From Sphingomonas sp. SCN 67-18 (GTDB lineage: Bacteria > Pseudomonadota > Alphaproteobacteria > Sphingomonadales > Sphingomonadaceae), in contig NZ_MEFG01000015.1 in NCBI RefSeq assembly GCF_001724715.1, forward strand, positions 1-51,774: a stretch of DNA of 51,774 nt. The letters are read 5' to 3'. The notes below the pieces were generated by a model, which was not told the DNA's origin, did not search any database, and saw only the letters and a program-made list of their open reading frames with translations. Shown piece after piece: positions 1-9,549 of this stretch. How positions within the stretch are numbered: position 1 is the stretch's first letter; each line of letters opens with the position of its first letter. Position numbers and translations under genes: made by a program.

Positions 1-141
1 CGCGAACGGCAGGCCGATGATCAGCCCGACGCCGCAGATCAGGGTAAGCGCGGCGAGCAGCCGGTCACGCCGCCGATCCACCTCGCCGGCATGATGATCG
101 ACCCGCGTCTGCACCGGTGCCGGTTCGTTGTCCGAATCCAT
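1..141 (-). CDS. N-terminal fragment of a membrane protein, possibly AI-2E family transporter
   Basis: An open frame runs from an ATG at 141 off the left edge of the window (47 codons seen, no stop). The visible part is a charged N-terminal stretch (DHHAGEVDRRRDRL) followed by a hydrophobic segment (LLAALTLICGVGLIIGLPFA) that looks like a first transmembrane helix. Such a short charged leader before a helix resembles AI-2E/PerM-type exporters, but this is a weak impression from 47 residues. It is transcribed away from glpK; the 111 bp between them must hold both promoters. Function remains open. Confidence 0.4.
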   Translation of the reverse strand, partial: MDSDNEPAPVQTRVDHHAGEVDRRRDRLLAALTLICGVGLIIGLPFA

Positions 142-252
142 GGGCCCGCCCCCCAACTCCACATCGCCCATCCCTATGCGATATTCCGGCAAATCTGGCG
201 AGTGCCAACGCGCGCCACTGGACCGCCGTCCGCCGCGCGGTAAAAGCAGTTC

Positions 253-1728
<1,476 letters not shown>

Positions 1729-1784
1729 GCCGCCATCCGATTTTACTGTATTAGACTCATAACACAGATGCTATGTGAACGCTG

Positions 1785-3788
1785 ATGCGTGACGATGACG
1801 ATATTGCGGTCGACGCCGCCGAACATGAGACGCCTCCCGCACCGGACGGAGCGCCCCGGCCAAGACGGCGGCTGCGCCTTGCCATGCGGATATTGGCGGT
1901 GCTGCTGTTCCTGTTCTTCGCCGCCATCGCCTGGCTGGCGGTGACAGCCCCGCTCTCCCGCTCGCTCCAGCCGATCGCGCCGCCGCAGGTGACGCTGCTC
2001 TCCGCCGATGGTCAGCCCATCGCCCGGCGCGGCGCGGTGATCGACAAGCCGGTGACCATCGCCGCCCTGCCCCGCCATGTGCCGGATGCGTTCCTGGCGA
2101 TCGAGGACCGGCGCTTCTACAGCCATTTCGGTATCGATCCGCGCGGCATCGCGCGCGCGGCATGGCGCAACAGCGTGGCCGGCGGCGTGCGCGAGGGCGG
2201 CAGCACGATCACCCAGCAGCTCGCCAAGGTCGCCTTTCTGAACGCGGACCGCACCGCCACCCGCAAGCTGCAGGAGGTCCTGATCGCCTTCTGGCTGGAG
2301 GCGTGGCTGACCAAGGACGAAATCCTGCAGCGCTACCTTTCCAACGTCTATTTCGGCGACAATGTCTACGGCCTGCGCGCGGCATCCCGCCATTATTTCG
2401 ATCGCCCGCCGGAGCAGCTGACCGTCGCGCAGGCGGCGATGCTCGCCGGGTTGCTGAAGGCGCCGTCGCGGCTGGCGCCGACCGACAATCTGAAGGGCGC
2501 GCAGGAACGCGGCAAGGTCGTCATCGCGGCGATGCGGCGCTTCGGCTTCATCAGCGCGGCGACGGCGGCGAAGGCGAAGCCGGCGACGCTGCGGGTCCGC
2601 CCTGTGCAGACGCTGCCCAGCGGCACTTATTTCGCCGACTGGGTCCTGCCCGAGGCGCGCGACCGGGCGGGCGCGGTTTATGGCGCGCAGACGATCCGCA
2701 CCACGCTGGACGCCGCGCTGCAGCGTCAGGCCGAATGGGCGGTGCGCGGCGCAGGCGTCGGCGCGGCGCAGGTGGCGCTGATCGCGATGCGGCCGGACGG
2801 CCGGATCGTCGCCATGGTCGGCGGAAAACGCTATGGCGACAGCCCCTTCAATCGCGCGACGCAGGCGCGGCGGCAACCGGGGTCCACGTTCAAGCTGTTC
2901 GTCTATCTCGCCGCGCTCAGGGCCGGCATGACGCCCGACAGCATGGTGGACGATACGCCGCTGACCATCGGCGACTGGTCTCCGCGCAACAGCGACGGGC
3001 GCTATCGCGGCCGCATCACGCTGCGCGAGGCGTTCGCCGCGTCAAGCAATGTCGCCGCCGTCCGGCTGGCGCAGCAGGTGGGGATGCCCGCCGTGATAAG
3101 GGCCGCGCGCGACCTTGGCGTGACCAGCCCGCTCCATTCGCAGCCCAGCCTGGCGCTCGGCACCTCAGGCATCACCCTGCTGGAGTTGACGGCCGCCTAT
3201 GCCGGGGTCGCCGGCAACGCCTATCCCGTGCAGCCGCACGGCCTGCCCGACGTGGAGCGCAGCTGGCTGGCGACGATGTGGGACCGCAAGAAGCGGTTCG
3301 ACGAGGACACGATCCACGCCATGCTGCTCGACCTGCTCTGGGCCGCCGCCAATGAAGGCACCGGCCAGCGCGCGGCGCTGAAGCGGCGCACCTATGGCAA
3401 GACGGGCACCACCCAGGACAATCGCGACGCGATCTTCATCGGCTTTTCCGGCGATCTGGTGACGGCGGTGTGGGTGGGCAATGACGACAACAGCCCGTTG
3501 CGCGGGGTTGCCGGCGGCGGCCTGCCGGCGCGCATCTGGCGGGATTTCATGGTCCGCGCCGTCTCCAGCGAGCCGCGCCGGGACGCGCCGCCCGCGCCGA
3601 TCGCCGAGCCGGAGGAGGATGATCCCACCGCGACGATCAACGCCGACATCAACGGCATGGGGCTGGACATCAAGATCAGCCCGGACACGATCAGCCTTTC
3701 GGCCGACGGGATGAAGGCGCCGCTGGAAATCCCGCTCTCGCCGCCGCAACCGCCCGGTAACGGCAGCGATCCACGCCCCGCCCAATAG
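1785..3788 (+). CDS. Class A penicillin-binding protein (bifunctional transglycosylase/transpeptidase)
   Basis: Inner-membrane peptidoglycan synthase that polymerises lipid II and cross-links stem peptides. The 667-residue protein has a cytoplasmic Arg/Pro-rich tail, one transmembrane helix at about residues 34-54, then a GT51 domain with EDRRFYSHFG (catalytic Glu107) and GGSTITQQLAK (138-148). The transpeptidase domain follows with STFK (Ser367 nucleophile), SSN (420-422) and KTGT (539-542), so both active sites look complete. It is shorter than PBP1a (no large insert seen) and resembles the compact PBP1 paralogues of alphaproteobacteria. The last ~60 residues are acidic and Pro-rich and probably disordered. 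It stands alone, convergent with the NsrR gene. Confidence 0.94.
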   Translation: MRDDDDIAVDAAEHETPPAPDGAPRPRRRLRLAMRILAVLLFLFFAAIAWLAVTAPLSRSLQPIAPPQVTLLSADGQPIARRGAVIDKPVTIAALPRHVPDAFLAIEDRRFYSHFGIDPRGIARAAWRNSVAGGVREGGSTITQQLAKVAFLNADRTATRKLQEVLIAFWLEAWLTKDEILQRYLSNVYFGDNVYGLRAASRHYFDRPPEQLTVAQAAMLAGLLKAPSRLAPTDNLKGAQERGKVVIAAMRRFGFISAATAAKAKPATLRVRPVQTLPSGTYFADWVLPEARDRAGAVYGAQTIRTTLDAALQRQAEWAVRGAGVGAAQVALIAMRPDGRIVAMVGGKRYGDSPFNRATQARRQPGSTFKLFVYLAALRAGMTPDSMVDDTPLTIGDWSPRNSDGRYRGRITLREAFAASSNVAAVRLAQQVGMPAVIRAARDLGVTSPLHSQPSLALGTSGITLLELTAAYAGVAGNAYPVQPHGLPDVERSWLATMWDRKKRFDEDTIHAMLLDLLWAAANEGTGQRAALKRRTYGKTGTTQDNRDAIFIGFSGDLVTAVWVGNDDNSPLRGVAGGGLPARIWRDFMVRAVSSEPRRDAPPAPIAEPEEDDPTATINADINGMGLDIKISPDTISLSADGMKAPLEIPLSPPQPPGNGSDPRPAQ

Positions 3789-3816
3789 CGCTTGAACGCC
3801 GGGCCGGTTTGGGGGC

Positions 3817-4305
3817 CTAGACCGCTTCCTCGCGCGAGGAGAAGGCGGCGAGCGGCTGCGCGCCCGGATCCGCCAGCAGCTGGCGCATTCCCTTCAGCGT
3901 CACCGGATTGCGGACGAGATCGGCCAGCGTATAGCGGTCGAGCACCGCCAGGAAGGCGCGCAGCGCCTCGTCGAACGGCCCCCGCAGGCCGCAGACCCCG
4001 GACAGCACGCAATTGTTGCGCGTCGGATCGAAACATTCGACCAGCGCCAGATTATCCTCCGTCGCGCGCACCACCGCGCCAAGGTTGATCTTTTCCGGCG
4101 GGTGGTTGAGCCGCAGGCCGCCGCCGCGCCCGCGCAGGCTGTCGACGAAGCCGGTCTGCGCCAGCGTCTGCGTGACCTTCATCAAATGGTTGCGGGAAAT
4201 ATCGTAGCGCCGCGCGATCTCCTCGATCGTGTGGAGCTGATCCGGCTCGACCGCCAGAAGCATCAGCATCCGCAGCGCATAATCGGTGTGCATGGTCAGG
4301 CGCAT
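3817..4305 (-). CDS. nsrR: Rrf2-family [Fe-S] transcriptional repressor, NsrR type
   Basis: DNA-binding repressor whose iron-sulfur cluster is destroyed by nitric oxide, releasing target promoters. The 162-residue protein has an N-terminal winged helix (MRLTMHTDYALRML, then SRNHLMKV in the recognition region) and three cysteines, C91, C99 and C105, in the spacing typical of NsrR rather than IscR (C-x7-C-x5-C). Asp8, which ligates the cluster in Streptomyces NsrR, is also present. It is divergent from an operon whose promoter holds an 11-1-11 inverted repeat of NsrR type (4451-4473), and lies 5 kb from a nirK operon, which supports the nitrogen-oxide assignment. An Rrf2 paralogue with another ligand is the alternative. 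Confidence 0.88.
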   Translation of the reverse strand: MRLTMHTDYALRMLMLLAVEPDQLHTIEEIARRYDISRNHLMKVTQTLAQTGFVDSLRGRGGGLRLNHPPEKINLGAVVRATEDNLALVECFDPTRNNCVLSGVCGLRGPFDEALRAFLAVLDRYTLADLVRNPVTLKGMRQLLADPGAQPLAAFSSREEAV

Positions 4306-4433
4306 GACAAACTCTACAATCCCGGTCCTGGGCGGAACGGCCCGTTTTTTCCTGTCTAGCCGTAAAGATGGGGCAAATTAACCTCTTTGTCAGCCCCATG
4401 CGAAAACATGGCTTGATCGCGCTTTTCCGCCAC

Positions 4434-4473
4434 TTGCTCCTGCGCGCTATAAGATGTATAAATTATACATCTT
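4434..4473 (+). promoter_or_regulatory. Promoter with overlapping NsrR-type operator
   Basis: A perfect 11-1-11 inverted repeat spans 4451-4473: AAGATGTATAA, a central A, then TTATACATCTT. The outer nine bases on each side equal the NsrR half-site consensus as I recall it (AAGATGYAT). A sigma-70-like promoter overlaps it: TTGCTC at 4434-4439, a 17-bp spacer, and TATAAA at 4457-4462, so the -10 box lies inside the operator. That is the expected geometry for repression of the operon starting at 4495. The site is about 145 bp from the divergent nsrR start. Confidence 0.85.
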
Positions 4474-4494
4474 AATGGAGTCGGGCGAAGCGCG

Positions 4495-4953
4495 ATGCGA
4501 TCGAAGGACGACGACCGGGCCAGAACGGCATTGGCGGCCCTTGCCCTGCTCTGGGCGGGCATGGCGATCGGCGTCGCCTGGATCGCGACGCCGGTTAAGT
4601 TCGCCGCTCCCTCGCTGACCATGGCCGTGGCGCTGGAGGTGGGCCGTGTCACCTTCCACCTGTTCAGCCGGATCGAGTGGGGGCTGACGGCCGTGCTGGC
4701 GCTGCTGGTGCTGGCCGCCCGGCCAGGGCGCGTCCTCATCGTCATCGCCGCGCTGGTGGCGGCGCTGGTCGTTGCGACGGCGGTGGCGCTGCTGCCCGCG
4801 CTCGACGCCCGCGCCGCGCTGGTCATCGCCGGGCGGGTGCCGCCGCCCAGTCATCTGCACCACCTCTATATGGCGGCGGAGGCGATCAAACTCTGCCTGC
4901 TGCTTGCGCTCGCCGCGCTGGCGATCCGCCAACCGAAGGGAGAAAGGCAATGA
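4495..4953 (+). CDS. Small integral membrane protein (possibly DUF4149/TMEM205-like), first gene of NsrR-type operon
   Basis: I do not recognise this 152-residue protein with certainty. It has four predicted transmembrane stretches, about residues 10-30, 60-78, 82-102 and 125-145. Short conserved-looking polar motifs sit between them: GRVTFHLFSRIEW near residue 45 and SHLHHLYMAAEAIKL near 118. Three clustered histidines (S-H-L-H-H) lie just before the last helix and could bind metal or haem. The overall shape resembles DUF4149 proteins. It is the first gene behind the operator at 4451-4473 and overlaps the next gene by 4 bp (ATGA), so the two are probably translationally coupled. Response to NO or nitrite is inferred from the operator only. 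Confidence 0.75.
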   Translation: MRSKDDDRARTALAALALLWAGMAIGVAWIATPVKFAAPSLTMAVALEVGRVTFHLFSRIEWGLTAVLALLVLAARPGRVLIVIAALVAALVVATAVALLPALDARAALVIAGRVPPPSHLHHLYMAAEAIKLCLLLALAALAIRQPKGERQ

Positions 4954-5765
4954 TGATGGTCCAGGATGTGGATGATCCCGCCCTGCTGCCGGGATCCGAA
5001 CTGCATGTGCCCCGGATGCCCGGCCACTGGCTGCTGGCCAAGCTGGGCAAGCGGGTGCTGAGGCCCGGCGGCCTTGCCCTCACCCACGGGCTGATCGACG
5101 GGCTGGCGGTGACGCCGCACGACGACCTGGTGGAGTTCGCGCCCGGCCTGGGCCTGACCGCAGGGTTGCTGCTCGATCGGCATCCGCGCAGCTATGTCGG
5201 GGTCGAGCGGGACCGGGACGCCGCCGCCCTCGTCGCCCGCCGGCTACCCGCCAATGCGCGGATCGTCACCGGCGCGGCCGAAAGGAGCGGGCTTGCCGCC
5301 GGCAGCGCCAGCGTGGTGATCGGCGAGGCGATGCTGACGATGAACCCGGACGGCCACCGCCGCGCCATCATTGCGGAGGCGTGGCGGCTGCTGCGGCCGG
5401 GCGGGCGCTATGGCATCCACGAGCTGGCGATCGTGCCTGACGACGCGCCGGCATCGGTGCGGGCGGACATCGAATCGGCGCTCTCCTCATCCATCCATGT
5501 CGGCGCGCGGCCGCTAACCGTGTGCGAATGGCGGGCGCTTCTGGAAGACGCCGGCTTCGTCACCGAGGCGCCCACGCTGGTGCCGATGAACCTGCTCAAC
5601 CCCGGCCGCCTGATCGCCGACGAGGGGCTGGGCGGCGCGCTGCGCTTTGCCCGCAACCTGCTGTTCGACGGCAAGGCGCGGCAGAGGGTGCGGGCGATGC
5701 GCCGGGTGTTCCAGGCCAATCGCGCCTATCTGCGCGGCATCGCCATCGTCGCGCGAAAGCCCTGA
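4950..5765 (+). CDS. Class I SAM-dependent methyltransferase, second gene of NsrR-type operon
   Basis: Cytoplasmic Rossmann-fold methyltransferase of 271 residues; substrate unknown. The SAM-binding motif I (VEFAPGLGLTA) is at residues 61-71, the acidic motif II (GVERDRD) at 84-90, and a post-I segment with EAMLTMNPDGHRRAI follows. The C-terminal third is a cap with RPLTVCEWRALLEDAGF, as in UbiE/small-molecule methyltransferases. The ATG at 4950 has AGGGAGAAAGG just upstream and overlaps the stop of the membrane protein gene. Its last 40 bp overlap the convergent PepSY gene. Co-transcription behind an NsrR-type operator suggests a job in nitrosative stress, but no reaction can be named. Confidence 0.85.
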   Translation: MMMVQDVDDPALLPGSELHVPRMPGHWLLAKLGKRVLRPGGLALTHGLIDGLAVTPHDDLVEFAPGLGLTAGLLLDRHPRSYVGVERDRDAAALVARRLPANARIVTGAAERSGLAAGSASVVIGEAMLTMNPDGHRRAIIAEAWRLLRPGGRYGIHELAIVPDDAPASVRADIESALSSSIHVGARPLTVCEWRALLEDAGFVTEAPTLVPMNLLNPGRLIADEGLGGALRFARNLLFDGKARQRVRAMRRVFQANRAYLRGIAIVARKP

Positions 5766-7144
5766 GGCGAAAGGCCCAGCCAGTCGCGCACCGCGGGGAT
5801 GCGCCGCAGCACGAGCCGTTCGACGATCAGCACGATGAGCGCCGACAGGCCGAGCAGCGGCAGCATCACCGCCAGCAGCGCCAGCGCGGGGAGCACCGCC
5901 CAGCGATGGCGCGGCGCGCCTTGCGGAACCGGCGCGCCCAGCACGCCGTCCGGCCGCCTGCGCCACCACAGCACGGCGCTGGACAGGCTCATCAGGACAA
6001 GACCAAGCGCCGTTGCCGTGCCGAGAAGCTGGTTGGCAAGGCCGAACAGCTGGCCTTCATGCGCGGCGACGCCATAGCCGACCGCCCTGTCGATCCAGTG
6101 CCGCTGCGCGAAATCCTCACGTGAAAGGATCGCCCCGCTCGCCCCGTCCAGCGTCAGCGTGGTGCGCAGCGGCCGGTTGGCGGCGTCGGATCGCGCCGTC
6201 CAGTCCGCGCCCGGGGCGGCGGGCGGCGCGATCAGCACCGGCGCGGCCAGATGCAGCGGCGCGACCGTCGCGACCAGCCGATCGAGATCCGCATGGGGCG
6301 CTGCATCAGCGTGGGATTTGACCGGGGCAGCCAGGGCCATGCCGCCATGCGCTTCATGCCCGGCGGCGGCCATCCGCATCCCGGCATCGGCTTCACGGCG
6401 GACACGGAGCGCATCGGCCCGCCCGGTCGTCCAGTCCTGCGCCGCCACCGCCGTGCCGGTGAGCGCGCGGACCTGTTTCAGATATTGCCCCCAATGCGCC
6501 GCCCAGGGCAGGCCGGACACCAGCAGGAACAGCGCGAAGCCGGATACCCACAGGCCGGTCACGGCGTGCAGATCGCGCCAGAACAGGCGCTTTCCTTTCC
6601 GCAGCCGGGGGTAGAGCAGGCCCGCCGCGCCGCTCGCCCCGCGCGGCCACCAGAGATAGAGGCCGGTGAGGACCATCACGATCGCCCAGCACGCGCCCAG
6701 CTCCACCACCAGCGAGCCCTTGTCGCCCATCAGCAACTCGCCATGCAGGCGGAACAGGGTGGGCATCAGCCGGCTGTCCTCATCCACCGCCTTCAACACC
6801 GCCAGCGTTTCGGGGTGAACATAGACGCGCACCTGCCGCTCCCCCGCGCCCACCATCACCCGCGCGGCGGAGCGGGGCGTGGCGGGCAGCTCATAGGCCT
6901 GGAAGATCGCGCCGGGCACCGCGCGTACCGCCGCCGCCACCTGCTCGTGCGGTGGGCGCGGCGCGGTGATCTGCAGCCGGTCATAAGGCCGGTCGATCAT
7001 CGCCTCGATCTGCGGCTTCCATAAATAGAGCGATCCCGTGCAGGCCAGCCAGAGCACCAGCGGAATGCACAGCAGCCCGGCATAGAAATGCCAGCGCCAG
7101 ACGGTGCGATACCATGCGCCCGCCCCTCCGCTCACAGCCGCCAC
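5726..7144 (-). CDS. PepSY-associated transmembrane protein with His/Met-rich insert
   Basis: Inner-membrane protein of the PepSY-TM family, commonly paired with TonB-dependent metal receptors and thought to act in periplasmic metal reduction or import. The 472 residues show transmembrane stretches near residues 15-42, 148-167, 192-215, 380-405 and 425-450. The periplasmic part contains a run rich in His and Met at about 255-286 (GMRMAAAGHEAHGGMALAAP and a following segment with three His), which fits copper better than iron. The start is GTG 7144, overlapping the receptor gene by 13 bp; GTG 7135 with a GTGA overlap is the alternative. Its stop lies 40 bp inside the convergent methyltransferase gene. 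Confidence 0.85.
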   Translation of the reverse strand: MAAVSGGAGAWYRTVWRWHFYAGLLCIPLVLWLACTGSLYLWKPQIEAMIDRPYDRLQITAPRPPHEQVAAAVRAVPGAIFQAYELPATPRSAARVMVGAGERQVRVYVHPETLAVLKAVDEDSRLMPTLFRLHGELLMGDKGSLVVELGACWAIVMVLTGLYLWWPRGASGAAGLLYPRLRKGKRLFWRDLHAVTGLWVSGFALFLLVSGLPWAAHWGQYLKQVRALTGTAVAAQDWTTGRADALRVRREADAGMRMAAAGHEAHGGMALAAPVKSHADAAPHADLDRLVATVAPLHLAAPVLIAPPAAPGADWTARSDAANRPLRTTLTLDGASGAILSREDFAQRHWIDRAVGYGVAAHEGQLFGLANQLLGTATALGLVLMSLSSAVLWWRRRPDGVLGAPVPQGAPRHRWAVLPALALLAVMLPLLGLSALIVLIVERLVLRRIPAVRDWLGLSPQGFRATMAMPRR

Positions 7145-9399
7145 CCCGCTTCCAGCAAGAAGCTGCGCTGCGGATAGGGGTGGAACACCCAGGCGCGGTC
7201 GTTGGTGATATTGTCCACCCCGGCAGACAGCGTCACGCCGCCGCCCAGGGACCAGCTGACCCGTGCATCCAGCGCGAACAGTTCAGACGTATAGCCATAG
7301 GTGTCGCCACGCAGCTCCCCGCGCAGATCGGTATTGGGCCGCGACGCATAGCGCGCGCCGAGCGACGCCCGCACGTCCGGCGTGACCGCATAGCGCAGGC
7401 TGGCGTTCAGGCGCCAGCGCGGGATGCGGGGAAACTGCACGCCCTCGGTCGCGGGGTCGCCCCGGTTGCGCTGCGTCTCCGCATCGATCCACGCCGCGTT
7501 CGCATCGACATCCAGCCCGGTAAGCGGCCAGTCCCGTGCCTCCAAGATCAATTCCGCGCCGACCTGGCGGGTGCGGTCGATATTCTTGTACGCGTTGTTG
7601 ACCACGCCGCTGGCGTTGAAACCGGCATAGGAGAAGATCGCATCCCTGACCCGCTGGTAGAACAGGCTGCCGGTCAGCGTCACCGGACCGGCGCGGCGGC
7701 GCAGGATGAAATTGGCGTCATGACTGCGTTCCGGCTTCAGCGCGGGATCGAAACTGTCCGGGTTGAAGCTGCCGTCTCCGTTCAGCGAACCCTGGAACAG
7801 CTCGCCGACGGTGGGAAAACGCGTTGCGGCGGCCAGGCTCAACTCCGCCGTCCAGTCCGCCGCAACGGCATAGCGCGCCGACAGCGACGGGCTGACCGCG
7901 CTGTCCCGCCGCGCCGCATAGCGGGTGACGGAGAGCGGACCGGCCAGCCCGCCGTCATAGGCCCGCCAGAAATCGGCGCGCAGCCCGGCGGTGACGGTCA
8001 GCGCGCTTGAAAGCGCAACTTCGTCCTCAGCGAAGAGGCCGATGGCGCGGGTCTTGCCGGACGGGCGGCTGACCAGCGCGCGCCCGTCCGCGCTGCGCCA
8101 ATGATCGGTGCGGAAATTGGCCTGATCGGTGAAATAATGATTGGCATTGATGCCGATCGCCAGCCGATGCGCGCCCATCTCCCGTTCAGCGGCAACATCC
8201 GCCGTGTACCAGCCGGCCGCCTTTTGCTCGGTCAGCCGGCCCGGCCCATTGCTCAGGCCGTTGGCGTAACCGTCCGACAGGCGGGCATCCTGCCGGGCGA
8301 ATTGCAGGGTGGAAAGGTTCATCCGCATATCCCAGCCGATGAGCGGCGCGCTGAGGCGGAAACCCGCCAGCCACTGGTCGCGCCCGTTGAGCCCCAGATT
8401 CGATCCGGTGGCGCGGTAGGCGGCGCCATCGATGCTGACGATGCCTTCATGCACCACCGCGCCGTCCGCATCGCGCAGATAGCTGTCGGGGTGGAGCAGC
8501 CTTTCCCGGTTGCGCCAGCCGACCAGCAGCAATTGTGCCTGCACCGCGCCGGATTCGAAACCGACCTGCGCGCGCAACTGGTCCTGCGTGCTGTTCACCG
8601 GCGCATAATCGGCAAAGACGGGCTGGCGCGTGATCAGCGCCGGATCCGTCACCGCGCCGGTGACCGGGATCGGCGCCGCCGGGCCGGAATATGGCGTCAG
8701 CTGATAATATTGCATCGGCTGGCCCTGGTTGCGCAGCCGCCGGGCGGACAGGCGAAGGGAGAAGAGGCCGTCCTTCTGGCGCAGCGCGAATCCGGCCTCG
8801 ACCGATCCGCCCCACAGATTTTCATGCGTGCCATATTGGTCATAGGGCTGGAGCATCGCCTGCACATTGGCGAACGCCTCCGTGCGCGTCGGCGCGCGGG
8901 TGGTGATGTTGACGATCCCGCCCATCGAATTGCCGGGGTAGCGCGCCGAATAGGGGCCGTAGACCACGTCGAACTGCCGCACCTCGGCTGGGCCGACGAC
9001 GCCCCATGAGGGCGGGAAGCTGAACGAATTGCCGAGGAAGTTGGAGACCACGAAGCCGTCCACCATCACCAGCGCCCGCGCCGATTGCACCGAATGGGTG
9101 CCGCGAAAGCCGGGCACGCCGTTATTGTCGCCGGCAAAGCGTTTGCGGACGAAGAAGTCCGGCGCATATTTGATCAGATCCTCCACATTCACCGCATTCA
9201 CCCCGGCGAACTGATCCGCGCCCAGCGAGACGGACAGGCCGCGCGGCGCGATGGAGATCGGCGCCTGCTTCTGGCCGACGACGAGGATGAGATCGGCCTC
9301 CGCTTCATCGGGCGAATCGACCGCGACGGCGGGTGACGAAACCACCGCAAACACGCACGCGACAGCCATTCCCGGCCCTGCAAACCATCCCCCTGCCAT
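7132..9399 (-). CDS. TonB-dependent outer-membrane receptor, probably for metal (copper?) uptake
   Basis: A 755-residue TonB-dependent receptor: signal peptide (about residues 1-27), plug domain with VNVEDLIKYAPDFFVRKR and a PGFRG-type motif, then a beta-barrel ending in FLLEAGWRL with the C-terminal aromatic-rich strand. The plug/barrel junction (YGPYSARYPGNSMGGIVNITTRAP) is canonical. It forms an operon with the PepSY gene downstream and lies back-to-back with the multicopper oxidase/NirK operon, sharing its 150-bp intergenic region. The substrate is not readable from the sequence; copper is inferred from these neighbours and the His/Met-rich insert of the partner. ATG 9399 has GGAG upstream. 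Confidence 0.9.
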   Translation of the reverse strand: MAGGWFAGPGMAVACVFAVVSSPAVAVDSPDEAEADLILVVGQKQAPISIAPRGLSVSLGADQFAGVNAVNVEDLIKYAPDFFVRKRFAGDNNGVPGFRGTHSVQSARALVMVDGFVVSNFLGNSFSFPPSWGVVGPAEVRQFDVVYGPYSARYPGNSMGGIVNITTRAPTRTEAFANVQAMLQPYDQYGTHENLWGGSVEAGFALRQKDGLFSLRLSARRLRNQGQPMQYYQLTPYSGPAAPIPVTGAVTDPALITRQPVFADYAPVNSTQDQLRAQVGFESGAVQAQLLLVGWRNRERLLHPDSYLRDADGAVVHEGIVSIDGAAYRATGSNLGLNGRDQWLAGFRLSAPLIGWDMRMNLSTLQFARQDARLSDGYANGLSNGPGRLTEQKAAGWYTADVAAEREMGAHRLAIGINANHYFTDQANFRTDHWRSADGRALVSRPSGKTRAIGLFAEDEVALSSALTVTAGLRADFWRAYDGGLAGPLSVTRYAARRDSAVSPSLSARYAVAADWTAELSLAAATRFPTVGELFQGSLNGDGSFNPDSFDPALKPERSHDANFILRRRAGPVTLTGSLFYQRVRDAIFSYAGFNASGVVNNAYKNIDRTRQVGAELILEARDWPLTGLDVDANAAWIDAETQRNRGDPATEGVQFPRIPRWRLNASLRYAVTPDVRASLGARYASRPNTDLRGELRGDTYGYTSELFALDARVSWSLGGGVTLSAGVDNITNDRAWVFHPYPQRSFLLEAGWRL

Positions 9400-9465
9400 C
9401 GTCGCGCTCCAAAGTGGTATATAATTTGCCTGTTATTGCGGGGCGCCCGTGCTGTCCATCGATAA

Positions 9466-9488
9466 AAGATTCATTTTATATATTGCTT
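9466..9488. promoter_or_regulatory. Candidate NsrR operator upstream of the MCO-cytochrome-nirK operon
   Basis: The 23-bp stretch begins AAGATTCATTT and ends TATTGCTT. By hand it matches 18 of 23 positions of the NsrR consensus I recall (AAGATGYATTT, N, AAATRCATCTT): the left half is strong, the right half degenerate. TATAT-rich sequence inside it (9477-9484) could be the -10 region. It lies 61 bp before the preferred start of the multicopper oxidase gene. No clear FNR/NNR-type TTGAT-N4-ATCAA site was seen between 9400 and 9549. It is far less perfect than the site at 4451-4473. Confidence 0.5.
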
Positions 9489-9549
9489 CACCGAAAATCC
9501 GGTCCTAAGGAAACAGGCATACAACATGCATCTTCTCGGGAGCCCCCCA

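Noticed and set aside
9400-9549. FNR/NnrR-type site (TTGAT-N4-ATCAA) in front of the nirK operon
   Set aside because: No such dyad was found by eye; only NsrR-like sequences are present.
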